A DNA stretch of 64,000 nucleotides from Parasponia andersonii (lineage: Eukaryota > Streptophyta > Magnoliopsida > Rosales > Cannabaceae): positions 1,713,410-1,777,409 of the forward strand of contig JXTB01000017.1 of the NCBI GenBank assembly GCA_002914805.1, written 5' to 3'. The notes under the pieces were generated by a model. It saw only the letters and a program-made list of their open reading frames with translations. It searched no databases and was not told the origin of the DNA. This document shows positions 12,601 through 25,619 of this stretch, piece by piece. Every line of letters starts with the position of its first letter. Positions within the stretch are counted from its first letter, which is position 1. The translations under genes and the position numbers were made by a program.

Positions 12601-15128
12601 ATGACCATCACGTTTGAGTTTATGAGCAACCAGTTGCTCTCTTTTCAGGGTGAATTCCATGAAATCAAAAAACTTTTCGATGTTTTGCGTTATCCAGTCT
12701 AGGAATCTTCTATGTGAGGTGGCCGTAATAATTTGGAAGGTCCAACTTGGTCTTATACTCACGAGTATCAAAGTGATTATGTTGGAGCCGTGGCATTCAT
12801 CCTTGGCCATAATGATAATTCCAACCATGATGTCCTTTTGGCTAAAATTAACCTCCAGTTCTTCATGTTCACTTGAGCTATCCTCGAGCATTTTCGCAGC
12901 TGGTAGACTGTCTTGGCGCCTAGGCCGGGGGCAGGTTCGTTCTTCTGTTGATAAACTTGAATATGGTTATATGAGGATTCTCCACCGGTTGTAGTCCATC
13001 TTAACCCGTTCTCGCTGGTTATTGTTCTTGCAGACGATCAGCCGGAAGGTGGACAGGTGCATTGTCACAGTTTCTTGAACTAGATTTGGTGACTGATTCA
13101 CAAGAGGACGGGACAGATTGTTGTGCTTGTGCATGGTCAGATTGGATATGGAATCTTGAAGGTCTTTATTAAGTGGGCTATTTTATTTGAGACCATCAAA
13201 AGTCGGGGCGACAGAGCCACATGATGTGACCCAGAGGAGCAAACCCTTTACCTAGAGGTGTTCACACGGTCGGTTTGGCCAGTCAAAACTTTTGATAAGT
13301 AAACCGAACTGCATACGTGGTTTAACAAAGATATCAAACCGCACCTATATTTTGCGGTGTGGTCTGACCGGTTTCCACGATTTGGAAAGTTGGGCTTTTC
13401 AGTTTTTACACTTATGGCGCTTGGGCTATAGCATATTGGGCTTAATTATTTCAATCTGTCTTTAGTTTTTAAATAGAAAATCACATTTTTTAACCCAAAA
13501 AAAAAATGGAAATATAAAACATTTTTATAAAAGTTTGATATTGGAAAACATAATCATATACTCCACATTACTACTTTAATAACATATACTCGGATATAAT
13601 TACAAAACTTATAATTACGACACCATATATACCGGCCCTCTTTTCACATATTTGTAAAATCCAAGTTCAATTATATTCATTACATTCGTGAACTTTAATT
13701 AAAAAATATAGCCTCATTTTCTTGTAGTAATTGGTCAATTGATTTGTATTCTTCTGAAAATTTACGCTCATATAACTCATATCAAACACTAAAACCCGAA
13801 CCAAGTTCATCTATATATCAAAGTTCAAACACAAATCAAGCGGACCGACCTATTAAACTACTTCCATTGAAAATGAGCCAGCTAGATTAGATTGAAAAGC
13901 CTACGAGGCAAGACAGTGGACCGACCTATTAAACCTTCTAGGAGTCCAGCAAAACTCAAGATTACAAGAGATTAACAAAGATAACAACGGTGGGCAAATA
14001 AACACACTGGTAGCCAAACCCGCACAAAGTATGTCCATGTATTAAGAATTTATATGATTTTTATTTATTTTTAGGAAATATTTGTGTCTTAAGCTCATAT
14101 AGCATATATGAATTTATATTAAATGTGTTAAAAAAATTATATTTTAATTAATTTAGATTCACGTGTCACTTAATAATCTAAATATAATTTATCTGAATAA
14201 ATAAATTTACTAAAAAAAAAAGTACACATACGACTACTAGTTAAAGAGTAACTCTATAAAGGGTGTTAAAGAGGGTTTTTTTTTTTTAGAAAACAAAAAT
14301 TTATTTAGAGTATATATGTCAAAAGGGTTCTAAAACAAAATAATTCATGTATAAAAGTTAATTTTTTTTGGGAAAAAAGTTAAATTTATTTATTGTTGTT
14401 TTTGCCAATAAAAAACTACTAAATCAGGGCTCGAGAAAGAGGATAAAGGGGTGATAATTGACCCGCTTTTAGTCAAATTTGTAATCTAGGTAGCAAAGGA
14501 CCATTCGACCCCCTATTAGTCAAATTGATTCGATTGTCAATAGGAATACAAGTGTCATCAAAAGGTAGTCAGCAGATCGTCTTATCATTAATGACGTCTT
14601 GGTGAATTTGGGTTCTATATAAAAATCAACGGGAACTAGGTGAAACAGAAATTCAAACTCCGCAATTACTATCGTGGAAAGAAAGAGAGAAAATAAAGAA
14701 AACAGAAAGAGGTTAATGCTAGATGACACAACGTAGTCAAAGTAAACCAATGACACAATCGTAGTCAAAGTAAACCAAAAGATTATTCGGGCATTAATTT
14801 TCTCGATCGCAAACAAGACTAATAATGATCACAATAGTTTTGAAACAATTTTCTCCGAAAAATAAATTTGAAGCTATTAGTATGTTAAAGCTTTAATATA
14901 TTTGTTTATATTTCTCTTTTAAATAAAAGTCAAAATTTTCAAACCTGAGTTGAGCCTGTGAGATGTAATAAATAAAGAAGAAAAATGAAAGAAGAGAATT
15001 ATCAAAAACAAAAGAAAAATCACCCCAAAAAGAGATGCTGTAGTCCTGACAACGTACATATATTATAACTAATTAATGCATTGCGCGCAATAGATAATGA
15101 CTGTTCTTAATTTTAACGTAAATTTTGA
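12601..15128. other. Spacer at the duplication junction; nothing recognised
   Basis: An open frame of 106 codons on the minus strand (12571-12891) and its plus-strand shadow show no family signature. Sequence at about 13255-13390 (GAGGTGTTCACACGGTCGG onward, with GGTTTGG and AACCGAAC repeats) resembles one end of a plant hAT element, but no matching second end was found. 13400-15128 is AT-rich and without a recognisable gene. Confidence 0.45.
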
Positions 15129-15136
15129 TATATAAA
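15129..15136 (+). promoter_or_regulatory. Candidate TATA box of RLK1
   Basis: TATATAAA lies 131 bases upstream of the RLK1 start codon in a spacing plausible for a short plant 5' leader. The surroundings are AT-rich, so chance occurrence is possible. Confidence 0.4.
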
Positions 15137-15266
15137 CGGGCTAATGAAATCCTCTCATCACTTATTTCATAAACTAAAATTCTCCATATATATTCCCCAA
15201 GTAGCCATTATCAATCTTTAAATCCAAGAAAACGTCTTTCTCAAGTGAAGTAGGAGCTTAACCACG

Positions 15267-18200
15267 ATGAGATTATCATCCCGGCACACCCATGTAGGAG
15301 TCGGCAGTTGGCCAATAATATTTGGCATCGATCATATAATAGTTGTTTCTTATTTCTTATTGTTCCTATCTTTCAATACTATATTAATACTGGCGAAAAA
15401 CGACAGTACGGACCTGCTAGCGTTGCTCGATTTCAAGGCCAAGATCATCAACGACAATAACTATAAGGGTGACCCTCGGGGAGTTTTCAGCTCATGGAAT
15501 TCATCGCTCCACTTTTGCCAGTGGGGAGGTGTTACTTGTAGTCCAAGGCACCAGAGGGTTACCGTACTAGATCTCCAATCGTCCCAGCTAAAAGGTCAGC
15601 TTTCCCCCCACGTTGGTAACCTGAGTTTTCTTAGGGTGTTAAACCTTCGAAACAATAGCTTCAGCCATGTCATCCCTCCCCAAATCGGACGCCTGTTCCG
15701 GTTGAGAGTACTAGACCTCGAGAACAACTCCTTCACTGGCGTTATTCCTGTCAACGTGTCACGTTGTTCTAACCTCCAGTACATAAGCCTACGTGGGATC
15801 AATCTTACCGGTAGAATTCCTAAAGAGATTGGCTCATTGTCCAAGCTGGAGGTCCTATACTTGCATAGGAACAGTTTAGTTGGGGAAATACCTGCCTCAG
15901 TTGGAAATATTTCTTCTCTTAAGATGCTCAATGTTCGAGAGAACAATTTGCATGGAGGCATTCCAACTAGCCTTGGCAAGTTAAGAAGTTTGGTCCAGCT
16001 TTCAATAGGTGGGAATCATTTGACTGGTGTAATCCCTCCTTCAGTATACAATATTTCTTCCCTCAAAATCTTTTCTGTACTATTCAACCAATTTCATGGA
16101 AGTCTTCCTCCCCAATTGGGAAACACTCTGCCAAACCTAGAATTCTTTTCCGTGTATGGTAACAACTTCAGTGGTCGGGTCCCTGAGTCGATCTTCAATG
16201 TCTCAAACCTTTCGATATTCGAAATCTCGGATAACAACTTCGAGGGGAAAATGCCGAGTTTGGCAGATCTATCATTGAATCTTCGTTCATTTGGGATTGG
16301 TATGAATAATCTTGGACATGGTGAGGATGATGACTTGGATTTTCTTTCTTCTCTGATCAACTGCACAGAGTTAGAAAGCATTGGTATTAATGGAAACAGC
16401 TTTGGAGGAAAGCTTCCTGAGTTCATAGGAAACTTCTCAACAAAGCTGTTTTTCATGCAGTTTGGAAACAATCAGATCAGGGGAAGTATTCCAGTTGGGA
16501 TCACAAATCTTGTCAACATGGAGAGATTGTTCTTATGGGGAAACCAACTCACCGGCCCTATACCGAGCTCAATAGGTAAGCTCCAAAAGCTTTATCATTT
16601 GGATCTGTCTGAAAATAAACTCTCAGGTCTCATATCATCCTCTCTAGGAAACTCAACGTCATTAGGTCAATTAATTTTGTCCTCAAACAACTTACAGGGA
16701 AGCATACCATCAATTCTTGGAGAATGCAAGAACTTGTTTTCTTTAGATCTTGCTACAAACAATCTTAGTGGCCCCATACCGAAAGAAGTGACGAACTTGT
16801 CATCATTCCAAGTTCTTGATCTATCTGGAAACCACTTGAGTGGTGCCATTCCTGAGGAGGTGGGAAATTTAGTAAACCTTGTGTTTTTGGATGTTTATGG
16901 AAACGAGTTATCTGGTGGCATTCCTGAAACTTTAGGCAGCTGCCTAAACCTGGAATTGTTAAACTTGGGGGAGAATTTACTGCAAGGAACTATTCCTCAA
17001 ACTTTAGCTTCATTGAGAGGAGTCAAAAGAATTAGCTTTGCTGGCAACAAGTTGTCTGGAAATATTCCAGTGTTTCTAGAACGCTTTCAAGATTTGCAGC
17101 GTCTTAATTTGTCGTTTAATGACTTTGAAGGCGAGGTACCCATCCGGGGAATCTTTGAAAACATAAGCGCTTTTTCGATCACGGGAAATACAAGGCTTTG
17201 TGGAGGTGTACCACAACTAAAATTGCCCAAGTGCAACTCCAATTCACGTAAGAAGAGTAAGTTATCTGCAAAGTTGAAGCAGGTAATGATCGCAATATCT
17301 TGCGGACTTGTTGCTCTGGTTTTGATGTTAATGTTTGTCATACTTTTTTGCCGGTCAAGGAAAAGAGGTCAGTCGATTTTGGGATCATCGTTTAGAAATC
17401 GATTCTTGAGAGTTTCATATGCAGATCTTCTTAATGCAACAAATGGTTTTTCTTCGGAAAATTTGATTGGTGTTGGAAGTTTTGGATCTGTTTACAAAGG
17501 AATTATAAACCAAGATGAGAAGGTGGTTGCTGTGAAAGTGCTAAGCCTTCAAACTTCAAGAGCGCCAAAAAGTTTTGTAGCTGAATGTAAGGCCTTGAAA
17601 GGCGTTAGGCACCGAAATCTTGTCAAACTTTTAACTGCGTGTGCAAGTGTCGATTTTCAAGGAAATGATTTCAAAGCTCTTGTTTATGAGTTTATGGTCA
17701 ATGGAAGTTTAGAAGAATGGCTGCATCATGATCATGATCAGAGACATTTGAATCTTATTCAGAGAGTAAACATTGCTATTGATGTGGCTAATGCTTTGGA
17801 TTATCTACACAATCACAGCCACATGAAGATGGTTCATTGTGACTTGAAGCCAACTAATGTCCTCTTGGATAATGACATGATTGCTCGGGTTGGAGATTTT
17901 GGATTAGCAAGGTTTCTTCCAAATACTTCCCATCCATTTTCTTCAGATCAAACCAGCAGTACCATTGGAATACGAGGTTCAATTGGCTATATTGCCCCAG
18001 GTAAATTCGATCTATTCATCTTCTTTTGTTATTTCATTCAATTGCTGACAAATCTTTTCCTAAGTTTAGTTTATTATTCATCTTCTATGATATTCAATTT
18101 ATGCTTGATCTCTTATCATCTATGATATTCAATTAATGCATGATCTTCCTTAATTCCACATGTATCAAATCCAACAATATAGCATTTAGTTTTATTTTAT

Positions 18201-18859
18201 TGTTATTTCTTTATTTTTTTTTCGTGAGTTCACAGTTTGCATATAGCTCTTTAATCAATGAATTATGAATTTGTTATCACAATTTGTGATTTGTTTTTCC
18301 GCCAATTTAACCACCTGACACCTTACTCTACAGTCTACAAATTTCTTAAACACTGCATTCAACATGTTAGTTTATGATGGTAGAATTTTATTTAATTGAG
18401 CAGCGTCAATGAGGCCATTTACAACTAAGTTCTCAGTTACTCAGTTAGTGCTACTTTTTTGTATGAAATGTAGAGTATGGCATGGGAAGCGAAGTGTCAA
18501 CATTTGGCGATGTGTATAGCTATGGCATCCTGTTGTTGGAGATGTTTACCAGAAAAAGACCTACCGATGGCATGTTTAAAGATGATTTAAACCTGCATAA
18601 CTTTGCTTCAATGGCCTTAACTGAACGTGTAGAGGAGATTATTGATCCCCTGCTTGTTGAGAAGGAAGAAAGTAGGGGAACTAAAGCCACAAATGCGAAT
18701 GGCGATGAAATTCGGAAGTGTTTGGTTTCGATTATTCAAATAGGAGTTGCTTGTTCTCTAGAAATTCCAGGAGATCGAATGAACATCAGTAATGTTGTTG
18801 TCGATCTCTGTCATGTGAGGGACATACTTAAAAAGACAAGGAGTGCCAAGGAGCATTAA
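15267..18859 (+). CDS. LRR receptor-like kinase RLK1, class XII, non-RD (Xa21/EFR/At3g47570 type)
   Basis: Two exons, 15267-18000 and 18474-18859, join within the APE motif (GT-AG, phase 1) to give 1039 residues, the usual length and gene structure of subfamily XII. Residues 17-43 are a hydrophobic signal segment, about 47-92 form the LRR N-terminal cap with its Cys pair, and about 95-640 hold roughly twenty extracellular LRRs with many N-glycosylation sites. A cysteine pair (LCGGVPQLKLPKC) precedes a membrane span at about 673-695. The kinase domain shows the P-loop GVGSFG at 735-740, Lys757, HCD at 857-859, DFG at 877-879 and APE at 910-912. Cys in place of Arg before the catalytic Asp makes it a non-RD kinase, typical of pattern-recognition receptors that signal with co-receptors at the plasma membrane. 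The ligand cannot be inferred. It is the only intact member of the local cluster. Confidence 0.92.
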
Positions 18860-19474
18860 AGCCGAAGGCAATAGATTCAGGAGTCAAGTAAGTTTTATGA
18901 TCTAGTCTTTTTCATATAACTCTGTCAGCTATTTTTATTAACGATTTCCAAAAATATGTTTTGCTAGTCTTAGTTTATCATCTTATTATATTTAACAATG
19001 GTTCTATATCATTTCAGAAAACAAAAAAAAATGATTGTTACATATTCGGCTGGTTTGATTTTTCAGTTCATTTTGGATTGCTGTTAGCCATATCTTCACT
19101 GTGGTTATTGTTAACAAAGCCCTGGCAAAGCATCCTGCGAGGACCATTTTTCTGTCAACCTGCTTAGTTCTAGCACTGTTATTTTGTATCAAGTATTTAA
19201 TAGCCTCTTTCCATGACAACGTGACATGTTATTTTTATAAAGATATTCTGAAGAATTAATTGAACGTAGGGGCTCAGAGCTTGTCTTTCATTAGTCTTTT
19301 TCAATATTTGTTTTTGAAGATTTTTACGTCTTTCCTCGTGTATAGATTCACTTGGAATGAAGACCGAAACAGAAACTTCGTCGTTCTGCCTTTCAATTTC
19401 GAAATTTCATCATTTTTCTGATTCGGATTTCGATTGGAGGATATATATGCACACAAACATATATGGAGAAACAT
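18860..19474 (+). other. 3' flank of RLK1
   Basis: The sequence after the stop codon contains a possible GTAAGT donor near 18890, suggesting that the 3' UTR is spliced. Nothing else is recognised up to the proline-rich relic at 19475. Confidence 0.4.
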
Positions 19475-19750
19475 GCAGGTGATTTGGGGCCATTGATGGC
19501 AAATATTGATTAGCGTTTCGGAGTCTGGTCACGAGCAATCATGGAAGTTCTGAAGTTATCCTTTGCTTTATCTTGATAGTCAAAAGAAAGCCAGATCCAG
19601 AAAAGGTCAGCCAAAGTTGTGCATCAATGGATTGTGAAGCTTATTCAGATGTGATTGAAAAGTCGCCCATATGTTATATTACGGTAGATTAGTTCTGAAT
19701 AATCTTCGTTGCTTATTTACTACACGATGTGATACCCATGTCATTCTTTT
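19475..19750 (+). pseudogene. Relic of the last exon and 3' UTR of the proline-rich protein gene
   Basis: The start GGTGATTTGGGGCCATTGAT matches the beginning of exon 5 of the complete gene (GGTAATTTGAGGCCATTGAT at 10011). An internal block encoding the SMYSVRSGPARS stretch is deleted, then homology resumes at the SVSDS/SSEV region and runs into the 3' flank, including the block around TTCTGAA-AATCTTC and the ACACG-ATGTCAT motif. Stops and deletions make it non-coding. It sits head-to-tail with the complete clathrin light chain gene downstream, exactly as the intact gene sits with the broken clathrin copy. Confidence 0.8.
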
Positions 19751-20240
19751 TGGCTTACAACTAGCCTCATTTTACTTCTCATTTTAGCTATGCGGAAAAT
19801 ATGGATTGTATTGCTGTAATCAGTATGAAATATATAAAGCAGCAGTCGGGCATGAATGTTGATGACCATATTGGGTTCAACCCGCTCAACTCTGTCTGGA
19901 ACATTATCTACGATAACTTGGGTTTTCATTCACATAGCCTTAGGCTCCTATAAATCAACTCATCGACATGCTCTAATGTCCCAATTTGTTGAATTGCTTT
20001 AAACATTGTAACATACGAGAGAGCTATATTCTGTATTGTAGAGCTTTGTCCTATATACTCTTAATACTATAGTATAGAGAGCTATATTGATGGCCGAATT
20101 CTTGAAGACAAAAAACAAAAATTAAACACAATAGTGACTGTTACTCGAGAGACAGTTCAATGCAGATAACAAGACATTCTAACCAAATACAACTTACAAG
20201 ATATATCTTAATCTAGACACTGAATGACCAAGAACAATTA

Positions 20241-22358
20241 TCAAGCAACTGCGACAGCCTTAGGGGGAGCAGCATTGCTTTTAGCCTCATTCGCAGGGGC
20301 AGCAGCTGGTGGGGGTGGAGCATGCTTTAGGTGGTCAGGTGTTTTGTGTTTCAGTTTTACAAGTATCTGCCGCATCCTTGAAAGATCAGTTGGCTTTCCA
20401 GGCTTTGGACCTTGGATAACGACAACGGATAGCTTCTTTTCTTGGTCCTTCTTCCCTCTCTTCTTTTCTATAGCTGGCACTTCATTAGGAATAAGCTCAG
20501 CGATTGACTTCCAGTAGTTCTTATTAGCCTCAGCATGAAACTTCTCTTGATTGGCCAGAAACACCTAGAAAACAAAGATATAAATTCAAAATGATAGACA
20601 TTAATGGAAAATAAAATTCCTCCGTATCTTAGATGTCACAGAGATGCAAGGCTTCACTTGTATGACAAACGTGCAATCTCCATGTTTATCAAAAAAGTTC
20701 GAGAAAGCCAACAATATTCTAGTTACAATTTTCATAATGTTTAATTGATTCTTGAGATTCATTCATGTGAAATGGAAAGTTCAAGGAAATCAACTAACAG
20801 CCCAAATTATTGGTCAGATGAACCTTTGATTGGAGAAAGCCATAGAAAGAAGTTATCTGCTTTCACAATTGCAAGAATGAGAGTTTTCAAGTAAAATCAA
20901 GATGCATTTTTCAGTAGCATAAGCTTGCTTATGGACAGAGAATAGATGCCACCGCTGAAAACCATATCCCAACCCTCATCTCTTGCAATTTCTAGGATCA
21001 TGACTTGGAGGAGGAAGGATCACCTAGATTAGCATAAAGTAAATAACCTCAGCCCATTCCAATCTAGTCTCTTCCCAGTAGCATAAATTTTCTTCAATGC
21101 ATGTCAGACTCTTATTCAAACCTAATTTACCCATCACTCAGCAAATAAGAAACGAGCAACTTGGAAGTAAATGGTATTTTGAAGAAATACACAGTAGGAA
21201 AATGCGTGTGAGCATCAATAGTAAAACTGCTATGGACGATGAAGAGCTCAGTTTTTATGACCCAAAATTCAAACAACAGAGAAGTAAGAACTGACAGCAG
21301 GATGCCAAACAATTCCAGCAAAGTAATAATAAGTGCATCATAAATTTCAAAATAAGATATCAACTCTCACCTTCTCCTTTTCCCTGTTAGAAGCTTTGTT
21401 GTTTTCACAAGTAATCTTTCTCTTTTGATAGAACTCAAGTTTGTATTCATCAGCTTCATCAATTATCTGGTTCAATAACTCCTTCTCCCTCCTTTCCTTC
21501 TCCTCCAGCAGAATCGCATTCTGTCTGTATATATAAAACAATATTGCTCATGAATTATATCCTTAAAATTTCACTGAATTTTAAATTTATTTCTTCCCCA
21601 ATCTCCCACATAAACTAAAGCACCAACCTTAAATAATATAAAGACTAATTCTACACTCTAGACAAAAAATCACAGCAGAGATACACAAACAAGAATAATA
21701 GCAATAACAAAAGATACCCAAATGGAGTGCATCACCATTAATGATCTTCTACCTATAGTCATTTACAACAAAATTTAACAATTATGGGTTTTCAGAAACA
21801 GCTGAATTTAATACTAAGTTTTCCTCTTTCTACCATCAGCCTAAACAGATCGAATTTCAGATTGAATTGGAAATGAATTGCAGATATAGGTATAGCCCAA
21901 TTATATAGATCAGTCAGAGATGAATATTCAATAAATATCAGAGGCAAAGCAAATTCGAAACCCTACCTCCTCCACTCCCTGAGAGCGACTCCCTCCTCGC
22001 GCTCCATCTCCGAGGGAGGGGGCAAAATCGGACCGTCCGATCCACCAAACCCTCCATCGAAGCCCTGGCCGTTGGATTCGGCGAAGATCGACGGCGGAGA
22101 CTGGGCCTCAGGAACCGATTGCGCCGCGAACACGTCGTCCGCCGTGGAGCTGTTGTGGAAGATCGGCGAGTCAGTGGCCGAGTCCTTGACCGACTCGGAA
22201 TCGATGAACTGGGTCGCGGAGAACGAGTCGAATCGCTGGGAGGAGAGGCGGGGGTCGTAGCCTAGGTAGCCGTCGTCGTCGAAGGGGCGAGTTGACCCGG
22301 TGGTGGGAACTGAGTCATCGCCAGGGTGAGTGAACGAGTCGGGGAACTCGGACGACAT
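20241..22358 (-). CDS. Clathrin light chain
   Basis: Three minus-strand exons join in frame: 22358-21967, 21524-21371 and 20564-20241, all with GT-AG borders, giving 289 residues, within the range of plant clathrin light chains. The N-terminus (MSSEFPDSF, then an acidic Ser/Asp/Gly/Pro-rich region to about residue 125) is followed by [20 protein letters not shown] and the heavy-chain-binding helix ([40 protein letters not shown]), then [20 protein letters not shown] and the conserved [15 protein letters not shown] with a proline/alanine-rich tail. It is a structural and regulatory subunit of clathrin coats for endocytosis and post-Golgi traffic. The ATG at 22358 is the first in frame and gives the family-typical start. 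It converges on the relic of the proline-rich gene. Its 3' exon has a broken duplicate at 11.6 kb. Confidence 0.95.
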
Positions 22359-22601
22359 AGTGAAATGAATAGCGCGAGTACGGACACGTTAGAATAGTGG
22401 TTCTTCTTGTTCAGCGTAATATTGTGCTCTTTGTCCTGGAAAATGAACATATCCATCCTTTATGCTTTGGCAAGAGTCAAACCTTGTTTGACGACTAACA
22501 AGAATTTTATCCTTTAAGACAGTTCTACCCTTATAAATCCTCCATTTTTACAAAAATTTCTGTGACAACCATTTTAGCGAAATACTAAATCTTGGCCTCT
22601 G

Positions 22602-23172
22602 TAAGGAATGACGATGAAACTAATCGAGACAGTTTTTCTATTATTATTCTTATTCTCGAAATTTAATCACAATATCGTACTCACTTTATTAATTATTCTT
22701 TTAGCTACAAAAATAATATGAGTATTAATCAACGGATAAAAAAAATTATAATTACATATTACCTATTAATAATAATAAAATATTAAAATAATTAAGATGA
22801 TAATACTAAATTTTTTTCATAATCAACAGAACATTAAACACAATAATATACTAATAATTTTCAAATTCTAAAACTTAAATATATAAGTACATACAAGTTA
22901 TAACTCTCCAAGTATAAAATTAAATATTTATCTATATATATAATAATTTTTTTATGTGAAATATATATATATCGGGGTGGGTATAGTGCGGATTATACTA
23001 ATGCTGTTCCCACACTATACCCGCATATTAACAGTGCGGTTATTCTCCACCTCGGTCATTTTCCCTGCTTGAACAGTTTTTCTTTTTCCCGTTTTTGAGC
23101 AATTTTTCCTTTTCCCATTCGGACCATATAACCATGGATACTCATAACCGTAGGTTATATTGTCATCCCTAA
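22602..23172. mobile_element. Non-autonomous hAT-like element (~570 bp)
   Basis: The left end TAAGGAATGACGATGAAAC and the right end, whose complement starts TTAGGGATGACAATATAACC, form imperfect terminal inverted repeats of the type common to plant hAT elements. Near the right end are the usual GGGTATAGTGCGG-type subterminal repeats and their inverted partners. The interior is AT-rich with no transposase. An 8-base target duplication is not clear, so the ends are approximate. It lies just upstream of the clathrin light chain gene. Confidence 0.5.
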
Positions 23173-24390
23173 CTATTACTTACTGTTAAATCCAAATAAA
23201 TTATTTTAAAAAAAAAACCAAATGTAGGTTGGGATTTTGTTGCGTCACATCTAACTAATTTAGACGGTCTATCTGCCCACTAGGGCCAATTCAATGGTGG
23301 GGATTAGATATTAAATTGAGAATTCGACTCCAAATGCGTGAATTATTTATTTATTTATTTTTATAAATAGAGGTAAGCTCAATTTAAAAAAAAAAAAAAA
23401 TTTAGACCGCTTATCTCAGTTGAGTTATTAGCATAATCACATGTAAATGTTCTGTTTGGTGCCTAGAAAGCCCGTTGAAATGGGTTTGTTCGGAAACAAT
23501 GCAAAACAGTTCTTAGATGGATCATCCTTTTTTTCTCCTAGATGGATCATCTTTTTTTTTTTGAATTAATATTTTGATACTATACTAACTAGTTTATGTA
23601 TCATCCCCTATCTTTTGTCTTTACTAACTAGCATAAGGTTGTAATTAGGAAGTATTTTTGTATTTCAAACAGATATCTCCACGTAATATAAAAATCTAAA
23701 GGTACAAATTTAGATCCCAAAAAAGTTCAAGGAGTTGAGAGATTCAATTTCCCAATTAATCCCTTCTCCTTAAAAAAATTATCTATATTTTTCCTGTGTA
23801 ACTCTCACCTATCAAAATTTACCTTCTGCGGAAAAGAGAGATTCAGATTGGCATGACTTTTTCTTGTTTTCTTCTCTTTTATTTTCAATAATTTTTCCCT
23901 TATGTGAAGATATATATATGCTAAATTTAGATTTATGGGTATTTTGTCCGACTTAATTCTAGATCTGTATAAGTTATATTTGTTTTCATTTTCTTTTAGT
24001 TTAATTTGATTTTTTATGTTTATACTTTATCTTTTATATTTAAGACTTTTGTTGTCTACATCTAGAACATTTAATGTGATTCAAGATCAATATCTGCAAA
24101 AGGATCTATCACGTTACCAGTCAGAAGAACTAACCTTGGTAGTAGAAGATGATTTCGAAGAGTGAATAAGCATCTTTAGTAAAACCCCTATTATACCCCA
24201 TGTTGTGTATTGTGTTTCTTCCCTAATTGTTAGTCAATACTACGGTTTTACCGATTATTATTTAATTGTAATGTATTATTTGTATTTTGATTATTATTGA
24301 ATGAGTTATTATATTGAATTATTTATTTGATAAATGAAATTTTAGTTTAACTTAAAAAAAAAAGCAACCCAAATAGTAATTTAGACATTT
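23173..24390. other. AT-rich spacer
   Basis: No coding frame or RNA gene is recognised. It holds A and T homopolymers, an (ATTT)n tract near 23346 and short open frames without family signatures. Confidence 0.55.
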
Positions 24391-24400
24391 ATTAAAAATG

Positions 24401-24600
24401 AATAATGCTAGGTATCCCAAAATTTGTAACAAATTTTTAATACCAATACATGTGGCATGTGACTTGGCATAATTTAATTGGTGAATATGATTAATTTATT
24501 TGTGGTAAGTTCTAGTACACTAATTAAATAATGACAACTCATATGTCACATATATTAGTATTAAAAATTTGATAACAATCTTGGTATATCTAGCATCATT
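24401..24600. mobile_element. Foldback MITE, probably Mutator-like, with 10-base target duplication
   Basis: The 200-base element begins AATAATGCTAGGTATCCC and ends with the near-complement (complement of the end: AATGATGCTAGATATACC). The arms pair along most of their length, so it is almost one continuous hairpin. It is bordered by TATTAAAAAT at 24390-24399 and 24601-24610, a perfect 10-base direct repeat. Long terminal inverted repeats with a 9-11 base duplication fit Mutator-like MITEs. Confidence 0.8.
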
Positions 24601-25619
24601 TATTAAAAATTCATGAGCTGGATCTAGCAAATTGCTACATTGCAAAATTTAAAGAAAATTTTAAACGAACCATTTAATTTAAGGTCAAATTTGTAAATAA
24701 TCATACTTTTAGTCTTGGGTAGTTCTATTGTCAAACTTCAGTCTACTCTTCTCACACTTTAACTAAAATCACTCCTGGTGAAAAATTTAAAATTTTATTA
24801 GTTCTAGTTATACCCTTAATTTTTTTCCCCAAAATAGCCCTTATACTTCATCTTTTTTCCATACGCTATTTTCTCACTCATCATCATCATCGTCATCATC
24901 TTTCTCTTTTCCTCTATCACCTTACAACTCCATTAGGCATTAGCAATTCTATAACACTCTAAATCAGGCCCTAGAAGCATTCGGTTCTTCCTCTTACTTT
25001 TTCCTCACCCAAAAATATATTTTGTCTATTACTCTCTTCTCTCCCTCTTCGTTTTTCCCCTAATTCATTGTTAGGGCTTGGATTAATTTCAACCCCCCTT
25101 TAGTAATCATTTAGTGCTAGTTTGGAGTGATTTCAGTTCTATACACCATTCTTAGTCTTAGTTTATTTTTAACACCGATTATAAAATTTTTGCCCAAAAA
25201 AATATGCATATCCAAAAATAGTCTATGTAAATATTAACCAACGCCAACTTGTAATCACGATTATCTAAATTAAGTCAATACGTTGAATTATAACATGATG
25301 AATAAGGCTTATCTTATTCTAATCAAATATTTACAGTGGTGTATGAAAAGTAGTGTAGAAATCTAATAAGATTTATTCAATTTTTAACAAAGATATCTAA
25401 AGATTTTTTAAAAACAAAAACAAAATTTAAAGGAGAGGTAGTGTGAATTATATTTTTTAAAGATTTTGTACTTAAGAGTAATTTTATTGAAGGTTAGTTT
25501 TGTAATAAAAAATTATGTTTAAATAAAGTATGGAAAGAATAAACAGAGGGTTGACAAGAGTCACTTTTTAGTCTTTTGTGTGACTCTCTATTTTACTTTC
25601 TATGTTGTTTCTTGATGTA

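Noticed and set aside
13255..13390. Complete hAT element
   Set aside because: Only one hAT-like end is seen; no inverted partner or 8-base duplication was found nearby.
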